Part shown: positions 31,852 to 43,511 of the stretch, piece after piece | Layout of the letters: each line of letters starts with the position of its first letter | Position numbering within the stretch: position 1 is the stretch's first letter | Assembly: GCA_018806915.1 (NCBI GenBank) | Contig: JAGKQI010000105.1 | Location: 2,170,001-2,234,000, forward strand | Length of the DNA stretch: 64,000 nt | Reading direction: 5' to 3' | Source: Phytophthora colocasiae | Lineage: Eukaryota; Oomycota; Peronosporomycetes; Peronosporales; Peronosporaceae | Program-made: the position numbers and the translations under genes | The notes under the pieces: generated by a model | What the model saw: only the letters and a program-made list of their open reading frames with translations | What the model was told of the DNA's origin: nothing | Database searches by the model: none

Positions 31852-33525
31852 ATACTTCTCCGATCCGACACCCGACCTGCAGGTGAGGTTCAAAATGCAA
31901 AGACGTGTTCAAAGTTCAATCTGCCGTGCATAGCCGCCTACTCTGTCAAGTTGAGCTCCGACAGCATCTTATCTACAGCATCCTCACTATCCTCAAGCTC
32001 TCCAACGTCTCGGTCTAAAAGGTCTAGCGCATCCAGTTCCGAAGCTACTGAAGTTGCCACTGCGGCGTCTTCATTAGAGAGTGCTGGCGTGTCCGTTGCC
32101 GGTATGTGCTCATCGCGGAAAATGTAGTTGAACCCGCTTTTTATCACATCACTGGAGAGGTTTAGACAAGCCTCGTCGATCCACTTAATGACACGCTTTC
32201 GATCTGGTGAGTCGAGTCTGAACTTTTCGCCTTCAGTGCGTGGGCGTCGAAGCTGCTCCTGCACGTTGGCCACCCACTTGGAGCGCATGTAAGATTTTAG
32301 TGGGCGATTCCAGCTAATATCCGCGGGCTGGCACACACATGTGCAGCCTGGCGGAATTTTAAGTAGAATGACATTGAGCTCTTCGGCAGTACGCTGTACC
32401 TCATCTGTCCAATGCGCGGACAGATCATCCCATAGCAGTATCACTGGTTTATCCATGTCGGCACGACCGCTAAAATGATAGCGAAGAAACGTTAGAGATA
32501 GCGTAGAATTCCACCAGCCTTTGTGTTCGTGTAAACGACCACATCATGGGCAAGCTTGAAGCTCAGAAATCTTCTTCCACACATACTTCCCAAAACCGTG
32601 TCTAAGCGCGATATTCTCAGCTGCCATATCGGGTTTACCCGTTGGGGTTGGCTTCGTTACAATGATTGGTGTATACTTTACACCTGCTGAATCACCAAGG
32701 AGCATGGCAGTCACGCGGGCCTTTTCCTTGCCTCCACACCGCGCCCATACTGTTTTCTCGCCGCGTGTTGAAATGGTCTGCTTTGGGATGTACTCGAACA
32801 AAACCGCAGTTTGATCAGCGTTATACACGCGGTCCACGCCGTGCTCAGCCATTAACCCCTTAGTGGAGGGTTCCAACATTCAGTAAGTACTCTTCTTCGA
32901 TCAATTAAACAGAGCTAAATCAACCCCGCTGGCCGCCGCAACTTCTAGCGACTTTTCCTGCAGCATGAATGCGCCCTCGTCGCGCAGCTCTTGGATCCAT
33001 AGCACCAGCTCACCCTCGACGTCCATTGAAAACGTAGTGCTGGTACCAGCGGCACGGCGAGACCGGTGCTGAGCTGTTGTCCGGTGCTGACACTGCGCCG
33101 CAATCTCTGCTCGCTGCTTCTCCCAAAAGTACACAGACTTTCGCTTAGTTTCACGTGCCTTCCTTTCGATTCCCCCGGTAAAACTTAGCCAGCGTGCGTT
33201 TCATGTATTTATGCCGCGAGTAGTGGTTGATTATAGCTAGCTTCGTCTCGTAGGTTTCTCTAGTGCGGCTGAATGTCCGCTTCCGCCGCCCGATCCCATT
33301 CGGCCCTCGTTTGCGACCAGGGCGATGGCGACGAACTGGTGCCTTTGCGAGAAGTTCACGCGAGAGGTCAGTAAACAGTCGAAATGAGTGTCCGCTCTGT
33401 GTTGGCTGCGGGAATGTCGGATCGGACAAGTAGTTGCAGGCTATAGACCAACTTTGAAAATGGCTCTGTTTGATTGGCCAAAGGCGAGGTGTCGGATCGG
33501 ACAAGTTGTCGGATCGGAGAAGTAT
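31852..33525 (-). mobile_element. pogo-like element, 1.67 kb
   Basis: Ends share 19 bp of inverted repeat (ATACTTCTCCGATCCGACA at 31852, reverse complement ending 33525), flanked by TA at 31850-31851 and 33526-33527. The right end carries two further copies of GTCGGATCGGACAAGT (near 33417 and 33491), i.e. subterminal repeats. The transposase is on the minus strand and broken. Confidence 0.88.
31938..33504 (-). pseudogene. pogo/DDE_1 transposase, broken
   Basis: Pieces in order on the minus strand: a basic psq-like helix-turn-helix (RETYETKLAIINHYSRHKYM, near 33200), a CENP-B-type segment (ELVLWIQELRDEGAF, near 32980), then the DDE core with YNADQTAVLFEY, LLWDDLSAHW and VCQPADISWNRPLK, the three acidic positions. 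Frames change near 33150 and 32890, the segment between the DNA-binding part and the core is shortened, and one TGA (just below 32544) interrupts the core. The catalytic residues themselves survive. Confidence 0.8.
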
Positions 33526-33527
33526 TA

Positions 33528-34217
33528 TTCAGGCTTTTCTGATTCTACTAGTTTGCAAGCATTAGTAATTTACTCTGGTACTATCTAGCTAATATCGAAC
33601 TACTATCAAACTTCTTGGAGCTCATTTAGACCACGTATACACATCAGCTTCGCTTTTCGGGCTCACGTCGCACGAGAACCAGCCCAACAACGAAGACGTG
33701 AAACTCTCACAGGCTAGTTATATGTAGCTTTAGAGGATCGTCCCTTGTTCAACGTGCTGCTTGCTGTCGTAAGCGAGATCGAAATCACATGCTTCACATT
33801 TCACAGGCTCACTTTGCAATTTACTTTGCTTCGCCCAAACAGCCCACTACCTCCCACCCGAACTGACCAAGCCGACTACGATGTGCGCCTTAGTCGAATG
33901 TATTTACCCGGAGCCGGAGGCCATGATCCATTCGCTCAACTTGTGTGCTACTAGCTCGTCGAGCGACCGCCTAATTAATACTGCTGCGCGGTAAGTTGTT
34001 CTTGTACTCTATTGATTATGATACTCAAAATACATGTTATAGCTCAGGGTAACAACCAGGAGACTGACGTGGGGAACTGGCAAACCAACCAAACCTGAGC
34101 TAAACTTATCCGTGGACGACGTTAAGTTGCTGACACCAAGCGGTCGACTGAAGATTTCGCTCAGCTACTTCCGGCCGTCACAACGGCAGGCCGCCCTCAT
34201 GGATAACTGTATATTAT
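33528..34217. other. Unassigned sequence
   Basis: No gene or repeat recognised; small frames only. Confidence 0.3.
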
Positions 34218-34886
34218 TCAAGACGGATGAAAACATGATGCGATGCTGTTCTTTGTTTGGGTGGGTTGGCGTCGTTCGCAGTGGTTATTACTTGAATGCC
34301 CGCATCTCTGTCTACAGCTACTGCAAGCTGGTGGTGGCCGTTTGCTGGCTGGTTGTGGCTGTATCTCCAACGACCGCGAGCTCTGCACTGGTGGAATATT
34401 TGGTAGCGGAACTAGCAGTGAATATGCTGATGGATGCGAAGGAGCTGCTTGAGGGATACGTCGACCGCGAAATCGCAACCGAATAGCATTTTGGCCCATT
34501 TTCGAGTCCGGATATCGCTTCAAAAATTCTTTGTGCATAAAATTCCATTTGCCTTTGCCCACGCTCTCTGAAATCTGGCGAAGGTGTTGTTCGGTAACTG
34601 CATCCCAAGCTGACAATTGAAACACTACTGTTGGGCATTGTGTTGCTGCGGTCTCGGGGGCGATTGCGGTAGGAGTATTTGCGTCGTTTTCCACATCTAT
34701 TCGATCATTGTGAGCGCAAATCGACGTATTTTCTGACAGGAGCTGATAGGAATCAGCAATTTGAGACCCGGACCGGTGAGCAAATACACGTGTGATGCAC
34801 ACAGCATTACTTGGAGAAATACCAACGTCATTTGCTTCTGCCACTGCAGAATCACACGTCACTGGAGCTTCAACATTGATTGTCAT
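34218..34886 (-). CDS. Hypothetical ORF with SANT/Myb-like stretch
   Basis: A 222-codon frame. The part around AVTEQHLRQISESVGKGKWN, then FMHKEFLKRYP, resembles a Myb/SANT-like helix set found at the N-terminus of some oomycete transposon proteins. The C-terminus is Pro/Arg/Cys low complexity and the N-terminus has no match I know. It lies just beyond another decayed ORF set on the same strand and may be part of the same element. It could be a remnant and not a gene. Confidence 0.35.
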   Translation of the reverse strand: MTINVEAPVTCDSAVAEANDVGISPSNAVCITRVFAHRSGSQIADSYQLLSENTSICAHNDRIDVENDANTPTAIAPETAATQCPTVVFQLSAWDAVTEQHLRQISESVGKGKWNFMHKEFLKRYPDSKMGQNAIRLRFRGRRIPQAAPSHPSAYSLLVPLPNIPPVQSSRSLEIQPQPASKRPPPACSSCRQRCGHSSNNHCERRQPTQTKNSIASCFHPS

Positions 34887-34984
34887 GTCAGTGGCCGGAA
34901 TGGCTACATTGGTTTTCCTATCGCGATTTTGAGTTCTTTTGAGGCTCTCCCATTGACACGAAGCAAGCGTTTGTCGGATTTGGG

Positions 34985-36300
34985 TTATATTCCACCGCTA
35001 TAATCTGCAGCAAAATTATATACAATAAGAAGAACTTGCTTTCGGTGCTTGAGTGGCAATGTGCGGATCATAGCAAACAAATTACGCATTAACGCATCTT
35101 CATCTGGCTTCACCTCGTCATCGTTAATAGACTTGTCTCTTGTACGTACAATTCGCTGCCGTCCCATCGACTGTGGTTCTTGTTGAATTAATACGTCAAT
35201 ACCCTGTAGGCGTCTAGTGATGGCACTAAAGCCCCGCTTTCGAAGCTGTAGCGTTCGACTGTCAAGTCGTTCGACCGTACAATTATATAAAATAGTAGTG
35301 ACAGCCTCGCTGTCAGACCAGGGCCTCTTCGCAGCAAGTTGTTCTGCACGGAGCTCTTTTAGAAGCGAAAACTCATGACCGGAGAACTCGCTTGATGTTT
35401 CATACTCTGGTTTTAGTTAAAGTAAACTCACGACATTCTTGCGATGGAAAGGTTGCTTGGTGAATGCGTTAGACAATAGGATACGGATGTCTGCTGAGGT
35501 CTCATGGTGCAAAAACAATTGTGCCTCTACACCACTTGTTCGAATTTGAATCATCGCAAAGAGTTGCTCCCACGGACGATGTTTCTCTATTCTCACGTTG
35601 GGCACCCTATATATTTCGGCGGGCGCGAGTTGGAGAGGATCTATGGCTAACAGTTTTGACATGTACTCGAGCTGTGGAGATTCTGGAAGCTGCCCACGAC
35701 ACATAACTGCAGTTTGGCAAAAAGTTCGAAAATCCGACCCGTGGAACACTGGATTCTGGTGATACTTTGCTCCTACGTTCAGGTTATGCTGCATAGTTGA
35801 AATCAGTAACTTTCGTAAATACTAAATAGCTTGAGTACGAGAACAAATCTGTAATATGAAGATGTCCAGTACCCGCAAGCCAACGTCGACAGAGACAACT
35901 CAATCAAGTAACTTTCGCAGTTTTGAATTCATGGCTTCGAGTTGACTTGTGGAAACGACACGAACGTCACTGCCAGCAACCGTGTAGTTATTCGCGTCAA
36001 CAAACAGATCTCCACGGCGAATCTCCATCTAATTGCTAGCCACGCAGCCCTCCCAATCAGAACGTTTTACAGAAATCCACGATGGGTCGAGCTCTTCTAA
36101 TACGGACTTAAGACGCTCTTCACACACCAGAGGAGGACGTAAATTGCGTTCAACGTCGTAAATTACCGCTGATAGTTCTTTGAAACAGCCATCGTTTTGT
36201 AGCACTATCTCTGATTTTCTCGGTAAATCGTGCTATCACGTGAAATGGGTCTAGTTTAATTTCCACTGTGCCTCCGAACACCTTTTAAATAAGGTTTTGG
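34985..36300 (-). pseudogene. Decayed DNA-transposase-like ORF, family not named
   Basis: Minus-strand pieces near 36250 (KLDPFHVIARFTEKIRD), 36150-35900 (CEERLKSVLEELDPSWIS, then VRVVSTSQLEAMNSKLRK), 35794-35417 and 35400-34985 (KHRKQVLLIVYNFAADYS) follow each other in a protein-like order with stops and frame changes between them. A D-P-F-H-V block followed by Cys- and Lys-rich sequence and S-Q-L-E is typical of DDE transposases. I cannot assign the superfamily. It abuts the truncated left end of the Gypsy element near 36375. Confidence 0.45.
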
Positions 36301-36375
36301 CACGCGTTAGCGTTATCACACACGCATATCCGAGGCCCATCGGTTCCACAACTTATTTTTTTGCTTTCATACTCT

Positions 36376-38296
36376 GTAGAAGGGATTCTGCATGCGTTGA
36401 CAAACCTCGCAAGCACGTACGTACTTGCGCACCCACTTGTACTGGTAGAAGTCACGCGTGAGAAGAGTGTATGTCTTCTCACGACCCGGATGCCCTGCCG
36501 TAGGGATACTCGAACATGATCTTCAACCGGAGGTCATCATCATTCGGAACGACAATACGGTCCGCATTGTCGTCTACTGTACTGTACAACACTAGGCCTT
36601 CGTGTACACGATAGCGGTGTACACGAGCTCGAAGATGAGAGGTTAGCTTCCGACGTGCCACGTCGGAAGGTGCTGCGAGGATCTCCAGTAGCCCCTTCGC
36701 GTCTGCATCCCTTGCATACGCGTTCTTCACGTCGTCAATCAACGTTGACGACGGCACACATGTCCTCACGACGCCAACTGCGTTGGTGTCGACCGTCTCC
36801 GCATAGTCAGGTCGACGCGATAACGCGTCGGCCACTACGTTGAGTCTTCCGGGTTTGTACTCCACCCAAAAGTTGTACTCCGCGAAGAAGGACATACGTT
36901 GCGAGATATGCGGCGACTTAATCGCCGTCCGCAATGATGTGGGGTCTGTATAGACCACGAACGGTCTACTCCCAAGTAGATACACTCGGAACTTCGCGAG
37001 TGCATACTTCATGGCAAGGAGCTCCTTGTCAAGTACGGGGTAGTTACGCTCAGCTGGCTTCGGCTGACGCGATTGATAGTAGACTACACGATCACGCCCT
37101 TCGTGATCATGTTGCATCAATGCACATCCGATTGCAAAGTCGGATGCATCGCACACTACGTGGAATGGACGATCTTGGTCCGCCACGGCCAAGATCGGCG
37201 CTTCAGTCAAGCCCTGCTTGACTGCACCGAATGCATCCTCGCACTCGGTCGTTCAAATCCACTCAGCTTCTTTCTTAAGAAGCCGTGACAACGGGCGAAC
37301 CTTGCCCGCGTAGTTCTCCACGTACTCGCACAAGTGCGTGGCAAGCCCAAGGAACTGCCTCAGTTCCTTCACATTGGATGGCGTGGGCCATTCATTGATC
37401 ACTCTGACCTTCTCTGGGTCAGGGCGCACGCCGTCTTTCCCCACGAGACACCCCAGCACGGGTATCTCGCTCGCCCCGAAGATACACTTCTTCAGGTTCG
37501 CATAGAGCTTATGTTTCCTCATAAGCTCTAGCAGCTTCCGGAGATGCACCTTGTGCATCTCAATGTCCGTATTCCCGTTCACAGCCCGGCTGTGGACGAA
37601 CACGTCGTCGAAGTAGCTCGGTGCGAAGTCGCGCACCGAGCGCAATAGATGTGTCACGCATCTATTGAACGTTGCAGGGGCGTTCTTAAGCCCCTGTGGC
37701 ATGACGAGCCACTCCCAAAGCATACCGCTTGGAGTGCTTATCGCTGTGAGAGGGATGTCCCTCTCACGCATGAGGATCTGATAGAATCCATCACGCAGAT
37801 CTAGAGCACTGAAGATAGTCCTCAAGGCCATCGAATCGATGATAACAGCTTTTCGAGGTATCGGCATCTGCGCCGGTATCGTCGCATCGTTCAACTTGTT
37901 GTACACATGAACGATGCGCCAGCCGCCCTGTGGTTTCTTAACACAGAACGTTGGGGCACTGTGCGGGGACTTCGATTCCCGCACTTGACCTGCAAGACGA
38001 CGACTTTCAAAGAAGTCGTCGATCTCTTGCACTTGTTCTCGCGGCAGTGGCCACTACCGTGTAACACAGTACTTCGTGCCCGGCACGAGATCAATCTCGT
38101 GCTGTACGCCCTTATCCTTCGGAAGCTCCGAAGGAATCTCATCCGGGAGTACATCCTTGTACTCTCGCAGAACTTCGTAGTAGGGACTCGACCTCAACGA
38201 GTCCCAACCCTGCTCTTCGAAGTGGTGCTTCTTGTGTCTTCGCACTGAGGGAGTCACCCCAGTGATCCCATCGACGACGAGCTGCTTCGTCTTCAC
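36376..38296 (-). pseudogene. Gypsy pol: reverse transcriptase, RNase H, start of integrase
   Basis: One frame from 38296 to 36479 is broken only by TAG at 38054-38056 and TGA at 37253-37255. RT blocks: LDLRDGFYQI, MPQGLKNAPATFNR and YFDDVFVHS (the Y.DD catalytic loop). RNase H begins at VVCDASDFAIGCAL and includes LDKELLAM and DALSRRP. Beyond 36479, after a frame change, HPGREKTYTLL ... CEVCQR is the HHCC zinc finger of integrase, cut off near 36376. Both stops are one transition from Gln or Trp codons that fit the family. Confidence 0.88.
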
Positions 38297-39066
38297 GAAC
38301 CACTCTCACGACATCCGAGAGAATGCAAATTTGTTCGATGCGTCCGTCGTACAAGTCCCGCGTGAAGCGCTTCCAACTCATCGTTGGAAGTGCGGTCAAC
38401 GCCGACGCACACGTCGGCGGATTCTCTAACCGGTACTGTAACCAGTACCAGTACGTGTCAAGACGTTCAACGTTTTGACACTCGGCGTCTGCCCTGCAGA
38501 TTCACCGTCCTCAAGCCCGGACTGAGACTCGCACAGCTCCCTGAGTTTGTACCGTGAAGGTCTACCATGGAGCCCAGCTCCAGGTGCTCCACGTCCATAG
38601 CATCCCACCTTGGACGGGACTTTATAGCAATCGTCAGCGGATTCCTTCCGCTGACTCGCACATCCAAGCCCTGCTTGTGTGCTGCTCAGGTTCTTCGGAT
38701 GCTGGACGTTTGCAACCGCCAGCACCTCCTGCCGCGCGGTCGGTTCCCTGAACCGCTGCGCCTCCATCCGCTCCTACGAATGAAGCAACCGCATCATCGA
38801 CTACCGGAGTCGACGTGCTCTCAGCTTTCAGCGCTAGCGAGTGTTTCCCTGTACACTTATCATCAGCTCCCGGGGCTGACGCACGTCTTTCGGTTCTCCG
38901 AATTTATTTTTCTACGTCAACCACCAAAGTTGACGCGACGTCGTCGGCGCGACCATTGGGAGCTTGAAGTACCGCCAAGGATACTTGTAATACCGGTATG
39001 TGACCTTCTCTCAGGTGAATCGCATTCGCCTGACCATCACTCATGTGACAAACATCATTCAGATGT

Positions 39067-39591
39067 TTATGCGACCCTTCGGCTCAGATTCTGAGTCGAC
39101 ATACATTTTCTCTCAACGACCCCCGGAGTCGTTGATGGTCGCTGGCGGCGATCGGAGGCAGCGGCTGCTGCTGAGGCTGATGCCTCAACTGGGGATTCAC
39201 ATGCACCGCCTGGTGCATGTGCAGTACTGGCAGGGCCATCGCTCTCTGTCGCGCTTTTGTTGTTGAAGCATACGAGCGTACGCTTCTCCCAGTTGATCAC
39301 GGGGTCATGCCGTGCAAGCCACGGCATGCCTAATACCAAGTCGAACATATCGTCTAGATCCAAGACGATAAGATCTTCTACAAGCGTCCGTCGTTTGTAA
39401 GAGAAGCGCACACGGATTACGCGCTTCTCAGTCCTCACGGTGGCACCTGTTGCCAACCGCGCCTCCAACACGCTGCGAGGCGTGTCGGCCTCTTCGCAGT
39501 CAAGTCTTCGAAGACTTCCCTGTCGAACAAAGTTGTTCGACGCGCCCGAGTCCACTAGGGCACGAAGAGAGTTACATCTCTTCGACATCAC
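39067..39591 (-). pseudogene. Gypsy aspartic protease
   Basis: A 174-codon frame with ALVDSGASNNFV, the D-S/T-G active-site loop, followed by LVLGMPWLARHDPVINW, the flap and second-half pattern of retropepsin-like clan AA proteases in Gypsy elements. The frame ends before reverse transcriptase; the linking 770 bases (38297-39066) have no long frame. Confidence 0.8.
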
Positions 39592-39806
39592 GTTCAGGAT
39601 GACATGGTTTGGCTTGTCATCTAGCTTGCACCACTATGAGTGGGCCAGCGATAAGGGCAAGGCTAGCCCGAAATTCAAGAGTGTGAAGAAGCCTGGACGC
39701 TCCAAGACTCCTCCGCCCAGCGGGAGCGCGAAGACCTCGAGAAACCTTCTCGCTGGGGGCAGCAGTCCTCAACGTCGCGTGTCCAAGCACGACACGCGAG
39801 ACTGCA

Positions 39807-40737
39807 TCACCAGTAGGACTCCCCGCGCCCACTGGTCCTTGGCGTTTTTTGAACACCCGCCCGCTGTGCACTTGCGTGCATAGTGACCGATGTTACCACA
39901 CAGGTAATATCGAACCTTGCCGTTCTTACGCTGCTGTTGACCAGCAGTCGTAGCACTCGAGAGGCCATAGGCTCAGGACCTCCCGTCTTCACAATAGGAC
40001 GCGCCGGCTTCGGCGTGTTTGCCTGGAGTTTAGCTTGTCGCCGGCTAAACTCCTCTTGCATTGCAAGGCTGATCGCCTCCTCTAGAGTATTCGGATACTC
40101 TCGGAAGAGGTACGTCTTGACGGGACCATCTCTTAGTCCCTTCATGAATGTGACGACCTTGGTCGCCTCGTCGACCGGGTTGGCCACTATGTTCGATACC
40201 AAGTATCGAGCACGCTGGGCAAAGGCGTGAATATCATCTTTGCCCTGCTACAGATCGAGAAACTCCGCTCCCGATCCGAACTCGTTCTTCGGAGGCTAAA
40301 TCGCAAGCTTTAGATCCTCTTTGAACTCCTCGTACGTGCCGAAGCACGTAGGATCCGAGAGTCGGCGCCCATAGGTCCAACTCCTCGCACGTCCGCCAAG
40401 ACATGACATGGCGAACGCGACCTTCGACATCGGATCGACGATACGTCGAGCCGCAACGGCTGTGTCGAGTTCGACAAGCCAACGAAGTCCTCCTTCCCAT
40501 GTAGGTACTCAAGTGGAGTTTCAACGACTCCACGCGTAGCTAAGGGGAAGCCACCGAGGCAGCAACATCTCGTTGCTCCTTAAAAATGTACCCCAGAGCA
40601 ACACCGTGTTGCTCTGTCGGCGATAGCGTACGAAGCATCGTCGCTACCGCCGCCTCTCCAATGACTTCTGAAAGTCTTTGGAGAGCCTCCCACTCTGGGT
40701 CTGACAGGTGGGCACAGTCCGTGCGCGTCACGGACAT
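39807..40737 (-). pseudogene. Gypsy gag remnant
   Basis: The start is near 40737 (a frame to 40540 with ALGYIFKEQRD). After frame changes, EYPNTLEEAISLAMQEEF near 40090 is a capsid-type block. The zinc knuckle near 39900 reads YYLCGNIGHYARKC; the first Cys of CCHC is Tyr, one base from Cys. Not functional as it stands. Confidence 0.65.
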
Positions 40738-41473
40738 GTGTGGGGTCCCAGTGATCCATTGGGGAGTTCTCTACCCCGCGTTCGTATGACTCCATACGAA
40801 CGAACTGCAGTCGGTCGTGAGACGGACTACAAAGTGCTACCAGGTGTAATGGGTCTACTTAGACCTATTAGGTGGCGTACACGTGCGCTTACGTGTATGA
40901 GGAAGCGTGCAATTAGAATAGACTTAATTTAAGTATACTTATTTAAATAAGTATAATTAAATCAAATATAACTAAATTAAACTGCAAAAATACCGTAAAA
41001 TGAGAACTATTATTGAATTTGGCATAAGCCAATTATGGACCTCCTAAAACTGTTTATTATCTATTTCTAAAGGGCCTGCCAACGTGTGGTTGGCATAGTC
41101 TCTGCTCTGTGATTCGTAGAAAGTAATGGATTTCTACCAATAACATGCACAAATGCACACGAACCACCCAATGATGTGGTTCGCCCATGTAGCCATTGGT
41201 GTGTACAGCACACCAAGGTCTGAGGCCCGTTTGCAACCTCTAACAGTTATCCTAACTGTTAGAGTTACAAGTGGTGTAGCCACTTGCACGTGTAACCCCA
41301 TTATCATTTCCGCAAACCCGGCACTACTTCACTGAAGTTACGTCGATGCAAGCTACATGCGCGCTCCGAAAGCATGGTGTGTGCGCTAGCATGTCTTGTA
41401 TATATCTAGCAAGTCGCCGTCGAACAGGGTGATTAGAGGTCGATGGGTGCTCAAATAAAAATCTGCTGCTGCG

Positions 41474-41513
41474 CACATCCCCCTTTGCGCGGATCAGCGC
41501 AAAGGGGGATGTG
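41474..41513. repeat. 17-bp perfect hairpin at the Gypsy right border
   Basis: CACATCCCCCTTTGCGC (41474-41490), loop GGATCA, exact reverse complement (41497-41513). It is the longest perfect hairpin of the Gypsy series and may mark its outer edge. Confidence 0.85.
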
Positions 41514-42163
41514 CCGACCGCTCATTGCTCAATCAGCCAGAGATTGAAGAAATTGTCCTGCTCTCACAGCCTCCATGCACCGATCAACCTCACCCACGTA
41601 CATTCCCGCCGCTCCGGCGCCACAGGCAAGACGTAATCGCTCCTCCTCCTCCTCCTCCTCTCGTCTTCAACGCCGCAGGCACCACGCAACCGCACCTCCT
41701 CCTCCTCGACTGGTGCGAGACGTAGGCAATCTTGGATGTCAGAGTCAAGAGTATTAGGAAATTTGCCATCCTCACAATGGCGTTTGCGTGCTTTTGATCA
41801 AATAGCGTCCTGTTTCCTTAACATGCTATTGGTTTGTCAACCTAGAGGCTGTACTGGAAAGTAACGTGCTATCGAGGTGATATCAGTATCTTTGAGCGTA
41901 GGACCGCATGCTAAGGTACGATCTGGATGACTGGTCAGAGGTCGTAAGCCCAACAACAATCTCGAACTCTGACTCCGAGGACTACGGTCTGATTGACTGC
42001 CGAAGGGCAAATTGAGCGGGGACACTTTAGTCCTAAGAGGGTTGTCGCGATATTCCGTTAATTCCCCGTCAGACAATGAACGGTACACGCCCGTTTACTA
42101 TCGAGGTTATTGTTTGAGATTACTTTACTAATTTCTTCATTGTTGTTTAAACTATTCCAGCCC
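41514..42163. other. Unassigned sequence
   Basis: No gene seen. A CTCCTC microsatellite lies near 41641-41662. The remainder shows nothing I can name. Confidence 0.3.
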
Positions 42164-42228
42164 ACCACCGTAGCTTAATGGGAAAGTTCCCGAAAGGGAT
42201 GGTGGAGGTCCGATTCATACCGGTGGTT
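42164..42228 (+). other. tRNA-like sequence lacking an anticodon arm
   Basis: A perfect 7-bp acceptor-like stem (ACCACCG at 42164-42170, CGGTGGT at 42221-42227) encloses TA, a D-arm-like GCTT...AAGT with a box-A match (TAGCTTAATGGG), a tight hairpin TCCC-GAAA-GGGA where the anticodon arm should be, and GGTCCGATTCA, close to the box-B consensus GGTTCGANTCC. It has 65 bases, too short for a normal tRNA, and no 7-base anticodon loop. It could be a tRNA relic or the promoter head of a SINE-like element. Confidence 0.4.
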
Positions 42229-42980
42229 ATCTGTTTTTCTGTAGTTTTTAACGGACGTTGGATGGTGGCACCGTTTCGAGTTGTAGCGAGAGAAACACCC
42301 AGAGTTCAAGGTTCATCGATCTTCCGTCTACATGTGCCCATTCGACAAATCCAGCTCTTCAACTGTGTCCAGACCAAACTTTGGCGAGACCGTCAACTCG
42401 GCATCGGAAAGACCGTTCTAAGCAAATGTTTTCTAAACAAGTCGTCGAACAGTACGAGAGCGCGACAAAGGGGTGGATTTAGCTGACTGTGTTGATGTTA
42501 GCTCGGAGGCCAGCCAAACAGTAGCCACGGCTCCATAAAATCAATTGCAGCACAGCCAGTCAGCTCGAGTAGACCCAGTACTCGATCCATAGAGACTTGT
42601 GACGACTATTATCCCTACTTTGGATCCTATGAGCTTGCAGACTGCTGTTGCAAGTTTGTAGTGTCTGCAGGAATGAAGACACGGATGGGGGGGGGGGGGA
42701 GCTGGCGGAGCCCTGTTAGTTTAGCCTTATTGTATTGCTTGTAAAATGCAATGTGATTCTCTCTGCTACAGTACTTACTACTCTAGTTGGCATCGGAGGC
42801 GCTCCTGGCGTCCAACTCGGTTGGTTGGACGACCTTTGTGTCATCAGCCTTGTCGTGATGCACATCAATACGTCGATATAGTCGTACATTGCCGATACGC
42901 AGGTGTAGCCGTTCAGGCTCACTGCAACTTATGTTCAACAATTGCAGCACATAAAAGACTGTACTCGTCTTCGCCATATT
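42229..42980. other. Unassigned sequence with a long G run
   Basis: A poly-G tract of about a dozen bases lies near 42688-42700. No gene recognised. Confidence 0.3.
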
Positions 42981-43508
42981 TTAATTGGTCGATAATGAGC
43001 GTTTCTCCGCCCAGACCAACGCGCCCTGATGTGATTGAGCAAACCTCAAGGACACCAAGACTCTACTCAACAACCCCCTGGCTCTGAAGGGGGCGTAGCC
43101 GCCGGCGGCGAGGGTAGCCGGGAGGTTCAAGACGCCATAGCGCGTGCCATCTTCTGCCACAGTTGTGGTCGGGAACGGGGAGTACGGCGTAGCAGTCGCC
43201 ACGAGAAATGAGCGCCTCCTCCTGATCCGTAATGGGGAAGGCATCGCTGGGTCCAGAGCATCATTCGCAGTAGTTGTGGTGTCAATATCTTTAGCGAGAG
43301 ACTTCTCATCAGACGCAACGACAGTTTGGAGGTCTTTTTCTTCGACGATTTCATCGTCGGAGTCACTTTCCTCATCGTCGCGATCCATAATAGCCTGGGA
43401 GAAGTACGACACATGCTCCAGCAGCTCCAATTCGCGTTGAAACCGCTTACATCGACTTAGATGACAACAGCTACTCCTTGGGTTCATTAATATGAGCTTG
43501 TTTGTCAT
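42981..43508 (-). CDS. Hypothetical ORF, acidic then basic, possibly a gene fragment
   Basis: A 175-codon frame with an acidic run (DRDDEESDSDDEIVEEKD) and a basic patch (LRIRRRRSF). No family recognised, no intron sites obvious. It is divergent from the coiled-coil fragment at 43512 and both lie in the repeat island, so it may be a piece of a rearranged gene. Confidence 0.3.
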   Translation of the reverse strand: MTNKLILMNPRSSCCHLSRCKRFQRELELLEHVSYFSQAIMDRDDEESDSDDEIVEEKDLQTVVASDEKSLAKDIDTTTTANDALDPAMPSPLRIRRRRSFLVATATPYSPFPTTTVAEDGTRYGVLNLPATLAAGGYAPFRARGLLSRVLVSLRFAQSHQGALVWAEKRSLSTN

Positions 43509-43511
43509 CTC

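Larger units (their letters stand above)
36376..41513 (-). mobile_element. Truncated Ty3/Gypsy retrotransposon, tiled with short hairpins
   Basis: Reading on the minus strand from right to left: an LTR-like region (about 40930-41513), gag remnant, protease, reverse transcriptase, RNase H, and the first zinc-binding part of integrase. The element breaks off near 36375, so the rest of integrase and the 3' LTR are missing. Along its whole length perfect short inverted repeats follow one another every few tens of bases, in coding and LTR parts alike, for example 36601-36625, 37746-37767, 38370-38390, 39198-39221, 40594-40616, 40780-40801, 41240-41262 and 41474-41513. Left and right borders are not defined by target duplications. 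Confidence 0.8.
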
